DNA of 64,000 bases from Paralichthys olivaceus (GCF_024713975.1 NC_091104.1:14961580-15025579), one strand, 5' to 3'. Shown: positions 27,735 to 39,750, counted from the first letter of the stretch. The notes: generated from the letters alone by a model not told the origin. Numbers and translations are program-made.

Positions 27735-30700
27735 TCAGTCAGCCAGACTCAGGTATCGGATCATTCTGTCTGGCAGAGGTAAACTTGTGAGAGACTTCAG
27801 CCTGTCTCTCCCCATTTGGGTCCGAATCTTTAATCTGCAGAGGTGCGTCAGCAGACGAGGCGACACTGCAGACAAAAAGAAAGGATGAAGATGACTGCCA
27901 CCTGCATATTTGAATGCCACACGTGCTGTGTGAAGAACACAGTGATGTTTGCATAAGGAAAAAAGGAAGTGAATGATACAATTTTAGCTGATACTCACAT
28001 GACTTCCTCTTCACAGCGAGCCATTCTTCTCGGCTGTCCAGTAGTTCAGTGAGCCTGCTGCACAGCTGAACATGACCAACATGCTCCAGGAGCAGATCTA
28101 TGATGGGTCCTGCCCATTTACACATAGCTGGTGTTGAGATCCACTCACAGAACTGAGGCAGAAAGTGAGAAAAGCTGTTAAATCACTATAAGAACATACA
28201 AGTTTCAGTTATCGTGAGCTGCATGACACTGCTTAGTTTTCACACCTGTCTTGCTCTTTCTGTTCTCTCACAGCAATTTAAAGGAGGCATACTGTCGTTG
28301 TGTAAAACATATCCATTGCTGCCAACAGTTCTTAACTGGGATTCTCCAGTAGCTGGGTGAGGGGCACTGCCGTATGTGCAGGTAAAACAAGAGTGGGCCT
28401 CGCAGCCATTGTCCAAGAGGCATTTGAGTAGAGGCAGATTGTTCATGCAGAGAGCGATAACAGCAGGGAAGGTGGTAGCATAAGACGGGAGCCTGGCGTT
28501 GATGTTGGCCCCTCTGTCCAGCAGCAAAGACACGGTGCTGACACAGCCCTGACGGACGGCCATCAGCAGAGGACTCACTGGGTCAAGGCTCACGCTGGCG
28601 CCTGCGTTCAGCAGCACCTCTGCTGTCTTGCTGCTGCCGTTGGCAACAGCGAAGTACAGGGCTGTTGCACGTCCATCAGCATACTGGGTGGAGTGACTGG
28701 GGGCCAGTGTGGCATTTACATCCGCACCTGTCTTCAGAAGCACAGCTGCCACTGTGTGTCTGTTGTGCTCGGCTGCTAGGTGGAGGGGACTGATGCAACT
28801 GTGCCGCAGCCTGGCACGACTTGTCACTGACACGAGCAGGGACACAATCCTGAGCACAAAAGTGAAATGTTAATAAAGTTACTTAAATACTTAATAACTC
28901 TTAATTCAACACCCTTTAAAATAATGTAGCATAAAACAAACCTTGTAGCTTCTATGCAAATGCTACCCTTAGACTTATATTTTCTTTAAATTCAACTTAC
29001 TCATGGTGTCCATACTGAGCAGCTATATGCAGAGGCAGCAGTCCAGAGTTAGTGGGTTTGTTGGCATCTGCGTTTTTAGACAAGAGCACTGCTACTATTT
29101 CCTTGTGTCCATTTTTACTGGCTTCGTGCAGGGCTGTGACGCCATCACAAGTCTGGATGTTCACATCTGCACCTAGAGAAAAGCATTCATCCTTTTTACA
29201 ACCTTTAAATGGGGAACAGGGATGTGAAAAGAGTCGGATCATTTCTGTGGGAGAAAAACCTTTTCCAATCAGGTGACACAGTGCCCTCATCTGTCCTCGC
29301 TGAGCTGCTACAGTGAGAGGTGTGATGCTATAGGTATTAGGAGGATTGATTGCAGCCCCAGCTCTTATTAGTATCTCACAGATCTCTGTGCTGTTCCTGG
29401 ATACAGCCTCGTGGAGGGCGGTCCAGCCCTGACCACACCGCTGGTTCACTGTGGCCCCATAAGTCAGAATGAGGCTCACCATGTCCACGTTGCCCAATTC
29501 ACAGGCTACAGAGACAAACAAAACACAGGGTCATTTCTACCTAACTTTTTTCCCCTTCTAAATAGTCCTGTGTACAATTAGTTTCACAGCTGTACCTTTG
29601 TACAAAGGGGTCTCTTTGTTCTTGCTGCTGATGTCGGGGTCAGCGCCAGCCTCTAGAAGGCACCGCACACATGACAAATGTTCACAAGACACAGCGAGCA
29701 GCAGGGCCGTCTGCTCTTGTAAGGTACGTTTGTCTACTGAGCCTGGATGAACTGGAACATAAAGAAAATACAGTACACATTACACAAAGCAGTTCAGCAA
29801 CTTACGTATATGAACTTTGAGAAAGTGCAAACAAACTTCCTACATTGTAACAAATCAGCGGTGGATCCAGGGGGGGCACTGGCCCCAGCTAATATCTGAG
29901 TGGTCCTTGAAGTGCCCCTGTCTTGTCAGTAGTCTTATTTATAATAAATTAGTCACTTACAAACAATAAAAAAGTGACAATACATTAAGGATTTTAAGCT
30001 TTTTTGATAATAATGTGCTGAACAAGGAACAATTTTCAAAATATGTTCAATGATTTGTGGATTTGCTCAAAGCTATACAGCTATCAGTAAACAAGGAATG
30101 AGTTCAATGTGCATCTACTGAATCAGGAATTGTACATGGATGTTGGACATGTAACGGGCCCCTCTGTGTAAATTGCCTTTTTAGGGCCCCTGATTTAGAA
30201 AAAATCCTATATCTGCTTCAAATTATGACCAAATGCCATGATGCTTTCAGTGTCCTACCCCTCAGTAGGGTCTTCAGACACCCAGCCTGTCCACAGTAGG
30301 CAGCATCATGCAGAGGTATCCACCCATCTTTGTTCTCCTTCAGCAGGCTGTGAGGGGCGGATGACGCCAGGTCAGTGACGGCCTCCACGTCCCCTCTCCT
30401 GATGGCACAGACCACCGGGTCAACATCCCTTGAAAGAAGAGATGGATAAATGAAAACAATTCAATGCAACTGAGTGTATTTGAAGACGGACATAGACAAA
30501 ATGTGAGGGAATTATTAGAATAATCAGGATTATTCGCACGGGCGCGTAAACACACACACAGACAGACACACACAGACACACACACACACACAAACAAAGG
30601 AAGAGACTCACTCCGGCTCTGACAACGCGTGGCTCTGACTGTCTCCTCTCCATCCGTCTGCTCGGACACGCGGCCGCACATTATTACATTTCCCTCCAGC

Positions 30701-30745
30701 GTTACGGAACTGATTTAAGTATTCAGAATAGCAGAATTTCGTCAT
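27735..30745 (-). CDS. asb2: ASB2 (ankyrin repeat and SOCS box 2), alpha-type transcript
   Basis: ASB2 is the substrate-binding subunit of a cullin-5/elongin B-C ubiquitin ligase that targets filamins in blood and muscle cells. Minus-strand exons: 30745-30612, 30428-30259, 29751-29596, 29505-29260, 29172-29001, 28849-28246, 28152-27999 and 27865-27735, all in phase, giving 588 aa (human alpha 587). The start MTKFCYSEYLNQF parallels human MTRFSYAEYF. Ankyrin repeats fill the middle: GWIPLHDAAYCGQ, GWTALHEAVSRN, GLLPLHIAAQYGH and CISPLHLAAEHN. The C-terminal SOCS box has a BC-box (LLTHLCRLKIR) and a Cul5 box (LPLP) and ends RYLSLAD. An 87-nt intron inside exon 4 (29259-29173) keeps the frame open and would add 29 false residues if missed. 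Tail-to-tail with FAM181A. Confidence 0.93.
29860..30215. repeat. Decayed interspersed element in an ASB2 intron
   Basis: The segment begins GGTGGATCCAGGGGGGGCAC and ends near GGGCCCCTCTGTGTAAAT with an AT-rich middle. The wording resembles fish DNA-transposon fragments. I cannot name the family or place its ends precisely. Confidence 0.35.
30543..30596. repeat. (CA)n/(CAGA)n microsatellite beside ASB2 exon 1
   Basis: An interrupted CA/CAGA repeat lies in the first intron of the alpha-type transcript, within 20 bp of the exon 1 donor at 30610-30611. Confidence 0.85.
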
Positions 30746-32520
30746 TGCGGTGTCGGTGTTTCCCGCACAGCGCGGCGGTAGAGCAGCGTGCGGCGGAGCG
30801 CTGTGCGCTGCGCGGGGCTCAGCTGTGCGCCCTCAGATTATTTTGGGACCGTTCCTGTCAGTGACGGCTGTATCCTTATATGTCATGAGACTCGGATATG
30901 CAGAGATAAGGCGAACAGCACTAAACAGCCCTGGAGATATGGGCAGAGTCGAGATGTCTGTCTTAATTGACTGGTTTCCAAATGAGACAACCAGGCATTA
31001 AAGTGCACTAATCCTACAGGGGATTTGGAAGAATAAGCACAATAGGACAGAACAACAAAACACAAGGTCTATAATGGCTGCTAGAGGTCACTTGAACGCA
31101 TCACAGGGACTGTTTTTTGAATCTCTTACAAGAAACCTACCTTAGCTCCAAGAAGCCATGCAGGGCCGTAACCAGGGTTTTGTACTGAGGTTAAATTCCC
31201 CCACTGCCCACCCTCATTGTCTTGATTAGCCATCAAAAATGTTATTATAACTTATTGACGACTCATTTTTTAATTTTCTTATATATGTGTAGTAGCTTAT
31301 ATAATTTAGTGACGATCTAAAGGTGATTGAAATTACCCCCCCAGGTAAATGTTTTTTTCCCTGATTATATTTGATAGAAGGCTCTGTCTGTTTCCATATA
31401 CATATCTAATGTTGAGCACGAAGGAGCCTTAATTCTGACACACAATTTCAGGTATAGATAAATAAAACAAAGTTAGAACATTTGATATACTGCTGAACCT
31501 ATCTCAACTAGAAGCTGCTGCCATGACTGCAATATCTGGTTCTTGTTTCATGTTTAACATTGGAGAAGATAAAATCTTTTTATATCTCTATATCCATCAC
31601 CAAAAAGCAATGTGATCAACTGATTTCTTTAGTGGGCCTTCAAAATAAATCCTTCACAGTGTTATCAGTGCACCACAAAAACTGATTTGGCTGCATTCTG
31701 TCTGGCAAACCGACCAACACAAAGATTCCTGTCTCTTTAAGGCAAAGAGGCAGATCACCAGACACTGGTTAGTGCCGGCGAAGTCACATGGGCACAATGA
31801 CACAATTATCCATGTCCAAGACCTCCAGGCATGCAGAGCTCAAAAGCTTCATTTATCTAAAATTATTAGATGTCAACCAATCAATGCTGCTCGGTAACTT
31901 TCTCAGTTGATCACATTCAGTGAACTGCAGTTTCTCCTCAAGATTATAGCAGCATGTATTTGTTTCAGTGGCACCTCCTACAGGAATAGACAGTAGAAGC
32001 CACTGCAGGCAACGAGTGTTAGGGCCCGGATATGTGTGTTCATATTTGTAAAGCTATGGAAATCGTACCACAACTTGTCCCATAATTGTCAACATAAATT
32101 AAACAATAACAATAGAATTTGTCACATCTGACCTGTAGTTTATGTGAAGCAGGGCCTAACATTTTTCAGGGAGATGAACATTAAATGAACTGTTTGAAGA
32201 AATAGTCACTAATACTGAGTTTACTGAACAACACAAGTTTCCAACCAAACATTATTTTTGGCTTTCTTTTGTCAGGTAATATGGCAATCCCTCCTAATTA
32301 TATTTTGGAACCATGTAAAAACAAGAAATGAATACATTTATACATATATTTAGCCAATAGCATCATATCAATACACAAATCTAAAATGTAATGGAAATTC
32401 TTAAGATAAATGTATTCAGTATTTTTTCTATTAAAATGCATTTGCACAAGAAAATCTAATGGGCATGTTCAAAGCAGCCTACAAGATACCATGTACTGCA
32501 GTTCAACTGTTCCTTTTCCT
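30746..32520. other. Upstream region and intron of ASB2
   Basis: The first 100 bp are GC- and CpG-rich and probably form the alpha promoter. The rest is AT-rich intron of the longer transcript with no recognised exon. A phrase at 31155-31215 (gggccgtaaccaggg) looks like the end of a decayed repeat. Confidence 0.5.
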
Positions 32521-32523
32521 CAC

Positions 32524-32733
32524 CTGAGAAAGTTCCCTGATGTGTTGTCTGCAGTGTAGAGACTGAAGGAGCAGAGAGCCAGTCGGTCTCTCATATCATT
32601 GTTTAGTCTCTGGTACAGAGATGTGGATCTGCTGAGTGCAATCATCACAGGAGAAGATCTGCTGTCCAGTCTCAGGAGCCCAACATCCAACGGTGAGCTG
32701 CAGTGCAGGGATGAGGCTGGTGATCCAGAAGTA
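32524..32733 (-). CDS. asb2: ASB2 alternative first coding exon (beta-like)
   Basis: This exon (acceptor ttcttctag before 32733, donor GTGAGG after 32524) splices to the ASB2 exon at 30428 in the same phase as the alpha first exon. In frame it reads, from ATG 32645, MIALSRSTSLYQRLNNDMRD and ends GNFLR before DVDPVVCAIRRGD. The frame is also open upstream within the exon (SGSPASSLHC), but no earlier ATG was found. A likely 5' non-coding exon ends at about 33448, where CACATG meets GTGAGT. With this start the protein has 584 aa. Human muscle ASB2-beta has a UIM in its long N-terminus, and none is seen here. Use as a second promoter is inferred. Confidence 0.65.
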
Positions 32734-33153
32734 CTAGAAGAACCAAAAAACCAAAGTTAGAACAACAATAGCTGCAAATGTAAAAACAGGTTAAGTTTAG
32801 CTTTGTAAAGCCCTCACACAAAAGATAATAAATCAACATAAGCAGCTTAATACACACATGCTGTGTGGAGTCATACTCTATGAATTCAAGAACAAGCCAA
32901 TTTGAAAGAGCTAAAACCTGCACCAGCACACATCAGAGAGCAGCAGCTCAAACCAGAGCACAGATGCCTTTTAAGGGCATGTTCAACTGTGTTTGATATT
33001 GCTGCTCCAAAAGCAACACTGATGTGAAGTTGTGTGTCGTGTTACAGTGAGTTATAAATGACATCAGAGTAACACAGCTACAGTTACATTTTTTACACTT
33101 TTAATAGTTACACTATTTGCTCAACCATAAAACTAAAGTTAATGGACAACTAC

Positions 33154-33259
<106 letters not shown>

Positions 33260-33620
33260 CAAGAGATAACATTGCCTAATCCTAACCTTTAATGGTTTAC
33301 ATTATGTGAACTCAATTTTGACAAGTCCCAGTGACTGTATAAACAAATTTAGGTCTCCATGACATTAGTTAATACCTAGACCTCACACTCTCTCACACAC
33401 ACATACACGCTGCTGTTTCAATAACAGTCTTTAAAGCTTCAGACTCACCATGTGACAGTGGTTCTGCTTCTTTACAGATGTTGTTGATCCACCTTTATGA
33501 CAGCATCAGCTCTTACTATGACATGAAGAAGTGTGACAATGTGCCTTAAGAGCGAGACAGCTGATTTTTGTTTATGTTTCACAATCACTTAGGAAATGTT
33601 TGAGAAAAATGCTTCCTCCA

Positions 33621-33953
33621 TTTAAAGGTGCAGTGTGTAGAATTTTGTGATATCTAGTGTTGAAATTGCATGTTGCAGCTGAACACCTGTGGTCGCCTTT
33701 AATTGTCCTAAAAACTCAAAAGGTGTTTAGTTTGTCCAGTCTGGACTAATGTAAAAAACATGGCGGCCCCTGTAGAGAGGGTCCCCTCGATGTAAATATA
33801 AAGTATGTGAATGTAAAGGGCCTTTTCTGGGGTAAAGAAAACTACAATTTATACAATTTAGATGAAACAAATGAGTGAAAACATCATGAGGATTATTCTA
33901 AATTAAATTTAAATAGTTCCCTTTCACCTAAATCTTACACACTGGACCTTTAA
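33621..33953 (+). mobile_element. MITE-like element with terminal inverted repeats
   Basis: The ends are inverted copies: TTAAAGGTGCAGTGTGTAGA at the left against TTAAAGGTCCAGTGTGTAAG read from the right, 21 of 24 positions alike. The element is 333 bp and non-coding. It belongs to a type scattered through percomorph genomes. No clear target-site duplication was seen. It lies just upstream of the presumed ASB2 5' exon. Confidence 0.75.
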
Positions 33954-34324
33954 GAACGAGTCCTTCTGCATTTCTTCATACAGGTGGAGGAACTAGACCC
34001 TGAGGTTGTTTCTACATTTCGGTGGACTGTCACATTTTACACAAGACAGACAAGACGTCATGAAAGATGACAAGTAATGCAATGCAAAAATGTCAGCAAG
34101 CATTGTCAAGGTGCTGGGATGAGCAATTTTTATGACAGAAACTTGTTGTAATTAATACTGTTAAAGTTGGTTCTGTACCATGGAACTGCATCATTAAGTC
34201 CTGTCAGTCATTTTGGCTTTGCAACTACAAAAGCTACATGCAGTGCAACCCTTATTAAAATTGTTAATTAAACCTGTTGTACCCTGCTAAGTCGTGTCAA
34301 AAATATCTGCAGTGAAAAACGGTT

Positions 34325-34530
34325 CATTAATTCACCCATTCTTTCATTACCTCTGCTGTTTTCGGATTGCTGGGGGGCAGGAGCCAATCCCACCTTACTT
34401 TGTGAGAGAGGGCATATCACTGATATATAGAGAAAAACAATCATTCACACAAACGTTCACACCAATGGTCAATGTCAACTTAACCCCAATCTGTATGTCT
34501 TTGGACTGTGGGAGGAAGCCAGACTTCCTT
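34325..34530 (+). repeat. Fish-wide interspersed repeat (TTTGGACTGTGGGAGG type)
   Basis: The segment holds the marker phrases GCAGGAGCCAATCCCACCTT, a CATTCACACAAACGTTCACAC-like stretch and TGTCTTTGGACTGTGGGAGG, in the order seen in a very abundant teleost repeat. It is truncated. I do not assign a class. Confidence 0.6.
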
Positions 34531-35092
34531 GTTTGACAGTCACTATGTAGACTGATGCATGTGCAGAAAAAAGTCTCGAACCTCTCTGTGCTTACATCAT
34601 CTCTGCATGCACGTGCAAGGTTTTATGACCTCACAACTAGAGGGGAAACCATTCTTTGTTCAATATGGAACTTACACAAGTGTGATGTGCAAACCTGAAA
34701 CTTCCAGAGCAAGAAATTTGAATTTGAAACAGTGTCCAATTAAGCTAACAAAAGATCAACATTATATTCATACATTTCATTCAGTTTTGACAAGGTAATA
34801 TTTTGTTGTTGATTTTTTTTAAATTACCTTAATATAATGAAAAACGCTGTATCATCATTGAAGCCTCAGATTGTGGTTGAACAAAGTCTGCATCAGCTGG
34901 GATGCTCCACATATTTGGTTCTTTATATTTTTAATTCCACTCCTCAAAGTGAAATGAATTATGGGACTGTGTCCTCGGGGACTCTGCCTGGTTCACGGGG
35001 ATCAGGACGGAGTGAGAGCTCCTCGACCTCCTCACCATCTCATTTTCATGCCGCTCATTCATTCGGTCTAACGCAGGACCGCCACCCCGGTA

Positions 35093-35106
35093 GTTGCCAT
35101 GACAAC
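35093..35106. promoter_or_regulatory. RFX X-box, distal
   Basis: GTTGCCATGACAAC differs by one base from the palindromic X-box GTTGCCATGGCAAC bound by RFX factors, which control ciliary genes. It lies about 190 bp upstream of the start codon of the coiled-coil gene at 35287. Confidence 0.65.
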
Positions 35107-35149
35107 GGCAGAAAACGATCCCGGCGCATTCTCAGTTGTCTCCGCGTTG

Positions 35150-35162
35150 GTTACCAGGCAAC
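35150..35162. promoter_or_regulatory. RFX X-box, proximal
   Basis: GTTACC-A-GGCAAC is an X-box with two half-sites and a one-base spacer. It lies about 125-137 bp upstream of the start codon at 35287 and 44 bp after the distal site. Confidence 0.65.
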
Positions 35163-35286
35163 CGGCACACAAGTCCAGGAAAACATCCGGGGAAAAGAGC
35201 GTCGATCCTCGAGGACGTGGACAAACTGCAGGACCTGTTTCCTCATCAGGATTCCTGGACAGTAAATTCACTAAAACAAAAGAAAC

Positions 35287-37982
35287 ATGGCGGCCTCTTC
35301 ACTTCCTTTCTTAGATAAAAGAGATCCTCGTCTGAAACTCAAGGTGGAAAACAGAATACGAAACGTGTTTGTAACTCAGTCGGACGACACCACCAGGTAG
35401 GGCCGCTCTTTTGTTACTGAGCATGTTTCTCTCTGTTTAAAACACCTTCATACGTTCTGACATTGTTACTGACTGACAACTGTCCCCTCAGACATGTGGA
35501 GGAGAGAGATGTCAATCACATCCCTGTTGTTACGGAGGTAAGACTGATGTGATCAAGATAAAGTTGGTAATTGTCAACCTGCACGTTCACACAAAATACA
35601 GGAAGTCAAGGTGTGTTTGATGAATCCAAGATAAATTTAGATCACTGTACACAATAATAATATATAAAAATAAACTTTATATATAGCCCTTATTCATAAA
35701 TACAAAATACGAAACACAGAGTGCTTTACATAAGAGCAATAAAACCATTTTCAATAAAACAAAATAGGCAAATAACATTTTATGTTAATAGCAGGTAAAT
35801 ATCAAATCGGTCAAGTAAACCAAAATATTTAAAATTTAGCAGCAAATGAGATAAAACTCAACAAACATTAGGTTAAAGAATAGTTATTTAGTTATTATAG
35901 TTATTTAATTGTTCTATATATTTGTTTCTTATGTGATTTATTCACTTAAACCTGCTTTTTTTAATTGTCATTTCTGTAATTCTATTTTTCGTCCTGGTTT
36001 AAAAGTTTCAATGTAAATTGTGTTTTCTTGCTCATTTTACCACATTGGAAGAGTTTCAGTGTTGTGGTTGTGTATTATTCTTAGACTCCCAGCAGAGTCC
36101 TTGAGGCCGGAGTGAACACTTTGCAAAAGACGGTGGTTCTGAAGAAACAGACTGAGTTAGATGAGGTGAACAAGCTGCTCGCACTCAAACGGCAAGAGTT
36201 TAAGAGCAGCGTTGAGGCTTTGGCACTGAGGAAGTCTGAACTGGACATAAAATACCAGGAGGTGAGCTGAAACCTTAATGTGTGCTCCTCAACCTACTTC
36301 AGTTCAGAGGAAATATCACTCTTTGATTCTACCAGACAGTAAAATAACACTGATCCGATACTGATGCCCTCTGGGATTTGTATTTCCACACAGACTAAAG
36401 AAAGAGCGATGAAATTTGAGAGGTTTGTGGCTGAAAATGAAGTGAAGCGATGCAGATCGCTGAAGAAGTATGAAGCTGCACGGGAGCAGAACATTTTGAA
36501 GCAGAGAGAGATAGAAGATCTGATGAAACAGCTGAAACAACTTCGCACCAGGTAAAAACTTAAAACCAAGAGTTGATGTGGGGATATTGCTCATTATTTT
36601 AACCTCCTACCATATCTCAATTCACAGACAGCAAGTTTTAAAAGAGAGAATGACAAAATACAAAATCTATGAGGACTACTTGATGAAAACAATAGAATAT
36701 CTTCCCAGCAGTAAGTTTAAGACTGACTCTTATTGCCCTTGATGTGTGATATAAATATACAAAATAATATAAAGATGGACGACGCCTCTCCACTTCCTCC
36801 CACCATCCAGAAATGAAGCCAACATATCCAACATATGAACGTCACCATCTTACCAAGGACCTGCTGATACACTGGCTTGACCAATCATCACTTTCAGCTG
36901 TCAATCATGACATTTCCCCCTTTTTATGGCATCAAGTAACTAATTAAAACATATAGTTGCAATGAAGTTTATAGAAACTACATTGCAACCAGCCACCAGG
37001 TGGCAATCAAGATGCTTTGACTTCACGTTTGAGGAGCAGTCATGTCGTCCATCTTTTTGTACATTCTATAAATTGAATGCTTATATAAACGTGTTCATTT
37101 AATCCCGATGAGTTAATTACATTGTGTGAATACTTTTCCAGCTTACCTCGATAATGGGTCTGAATCTTTGGTTATGCCCATTATTCAACGTCACGAGACT
37201 CTGTCCATCACCAACCAGCAGCTGCTGCATCGTCTGGAGCGGCTGGAGGAGGAAGTGGAGGAGGGCCAGCGACGACTGCAATCCATGGAGCAGAAGCACG
37301 GAATAAAGAAACTGGTCAGACAAACACATTAAGATTTACAGTGCAGCATTTCTTTGATTCACGATGCTTGAACAATATTTTCGTGGCTGTTGCAGATGGC
37401 CAACAAAGAACTGTCAGAACTCCAGAGTGAGTTAGAAATGCTTAAAGAGAAGAACGAGCAGGCAGAGGTGAACCTGCTGATGGTACAAGGCCTGTCCAGA
37501 GAAAAGGTACGCCCTACGGATTATGAGCTGAGATCACCCTCAGGTAATTTACCAACAGCAGTTTCAGATAGAAACATTGATAAATGTTCATTATCTCTCA
37601 GGTTGAGGAAGTGGGAAGCTTACTTATGGTCATCCACAACCTTGCAGAGCAATGTTATCTACCCACATATGGACCGCTGGAGAACATGAACGACCTGACA
37701 AAGATGGACATGGTGAAGGTAATGTCCTCAGGTTTACATTTTGATTGCCCACTGGTTATTCACCTGACTTTTGAGAAACAAAGATTTTGTTTTCAGGAGT
37801 ACATTCTGGACAGGGCAGACACGGAGAAGAGAGCGAGGCGACTGATGGAATCTGGGTCTGCGATGACGAGCAGGACGGCTTTGACAGACAAAAGAGAGAG
37901 GGCTTCAATGAAAAGCATCAGCAGTAGAACACAAATCAAAAGTTCAAGTAAAGCCAGTAGAAAGAGCGAAACAATATGTTGA
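35287..37982 (+). CDS. ccdc197: CCDC42/CFAP73-family coiled-coil protein, probable CCDC197
   Basis: Family members act in sperm flagella and motile cilia. Nine exons join in phase: 35287-35396, 35492-35537, 36085-36261, 36394-36551, 36628-36710, 37142-37314, 37396-37506, 37602-37718 and 37797-37982, giving 386 aa. The start MAASSLPFLDKRDPRLKLKV lies near the presumed promoter. Residues 53-200 are a long coiled coil (TLQKTVVLKKQTELDEVNKL, then FVAENEVKRCRSLKKYEAAR) of DUF4200 type. A second coiled coil covers about 205-290. The tail is basic and Ser-rich. The place between ASB2 and OTUB2 matches CCDC197 in human, and the exact symbol rests on that synteny. Two X-boxes upstream agree with a ciliary role. 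AATAAA at 38213-38218 probably ends the transcript. A MITE sits in intron 5. Confidence 0.75.
36771..37056 (+). mobile_element. MITE-like element with perfect 13-bp terminal inverted repeats
   Basis: AAAGATGGACGAC at 36771-36783 is exactly inverted as GTCGTCCATCTTT at 37044-37056. The 286-bp interior is non-coding and includes ACCAGCCACCAGGTGGCAAT. It sits in intron 5 of the coiled-coil gene. This is another recurrent percomorph repeat type. Confidence 0.75.
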
Positions 37983-38219
37983 TGCAGAATCTTGACATCT
38001 TAGCATGGTGGTACTGCCAACAGCAATTTGCTGAGTGTCCATTTTTGACATTGTGAGATGCAGGGAAAGTTCTGGAAATATATATGTTTTCAACATTTAG
38101 GAGTGATTTGAAGAGTGACTCTAAAGGTTTAATGTTAGAAAAACTTGATATTTTGAGAAGGTGATCAAATGTATCATAACTTCGTAAATAAGTATTACTG
38201 CTGCATTTCAAAAATAAAG

Positions 38220-39750
38220 TAGGTACAATGAAATGACATTGTGGTTGAAATTAAATGACATCACATTTTGAACTATATAGAGTAAGGATTCTTTGTGATA
38301 TTCTATATTTTTATTTATTAAATAGAGGAAAAATACAGTGTAGCAGAAAGATTCTGATGTTATAACTTTCCAATAGTGTGCTCCATGTTGTCAAACACTG
38401 CTGTACATATAAGTTCTGGAACAGCTTTGTAGTGCAGACCATCAATTATGTTGCAATGCTGTTTCTCCAACACACTAAAAGTAACATAGCATGTTAAACT
38501 ACACTTATAATACGTTTCTTTCGTGTGTAATTTCCATTCCTAAAGATTATATAGTAATCTGGGTTGCCCGGTTATGGTTCAACATTCCAGAAAAGATTTT
38601 GTTTGGTGTGTATCTCCTGTCAGTAGCTTTTTTGGTCTGTTTTAAGTGTATCTCTAGTTTAAGGTTACAACCCCTCTCATAGGCCTTCAGAAAAGCCATT
38701 CATTAAGGAGAAAAGTTAAAAGTAACTCCTTAAATTTACTCAGAAAAGTTTTGGTAATTTACTTCAGCATTTCCATTCTATGCCTCTTTGTAATTTTACT
38801 TCACTACAATAACATGACTGCTGCAGTTACTTTGGATATGAAGATTTGACATGCAAAACATATGATCAGCAATTATTAGGTTATTCAAAATTAACCTCAT
38901 CTCAATAAGATACATGAAAATGGTCATATATCAATACAGCACAGGTAAATTGTATGACACATAAAAATAAAAAAAAGATATGCAATTATCTGAATATTTT
39001 ATGTATAGATTTAAATACTTCTAATTTTACTTACGGATGTGAATACTGTTAATGACTCGCATGCCTATAGACTTAAATTGAAACAGTGATGAAGGCTAAT
39101 GCAGGGTACATTCCTATATTTAAGGCTAACTTTGTAAAGAGGTCAATTAAAGACACTGTTAATGTCGATTTCACAGCTTGTACTTTTGCGCTCAAATTTA
39201 TAAAAGATTATTATTTGTTACATTTTCTACATTGTAAAAACAATATTTGTTGTAATTTTTCCACTACAGTATTAGAACAAAGTTACATTTTGTTATATAT
39301 TTTCTATATTTGCCTGTTAAGAATGTTGCATTGTTACATTCTTGTATATTTTTCCTACATTATAAAAAAAAGTCCTTAACGGTTACATTTTGTAACATTT
39401 TTGTACATTATATATACAATGTTTATCCATTGTTGCATTGATTTGCACATAATAAAAACAATGCTCCTCCGTATTAAACATCTTCTGCATTATAAAACCA
39501 GAGTTTAGTTCCTGTGTGGTGTTTCACCAACATTGGTCTGAACAGGGCGTTAAATAAATTTGGTACTGTCGCTTTAACAAGAGCACGTGGTACATGCAAA
39601 CATCCGGTTTTTCAGAAAATGGAAATAAAACTGTAACAACGTGTTGACACATTCTCTGACGGGCGGAGGATTGACAAACTGTTTTCTGTCGCTGTCTCCC
39701 TGTCGTTGAAATGTGAAGGTACGCGTTCCTTGCTCGTATAGACAGGGTGT
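38220..39750. other. AT-rich interval between the coiled-coil gene and OTUB2
   Basis: No gene was recognised. From about 39210 to 39470 the phrases TACATT, TTACATTTTGTAACATTTTT and their complements recur in a degenerate tandem or fold-back pattern. The last 150 bp before OTUB2 become GC-richer and probably contain its promoter. Confidence 0.5.

Noticed and set aside
34837-35314. Overlapping frames of 60-142 codons before the coiled-coil gene
   Set aside because: They read through the GC-rich promoter and X-box region, and none continues into the spliced gene.
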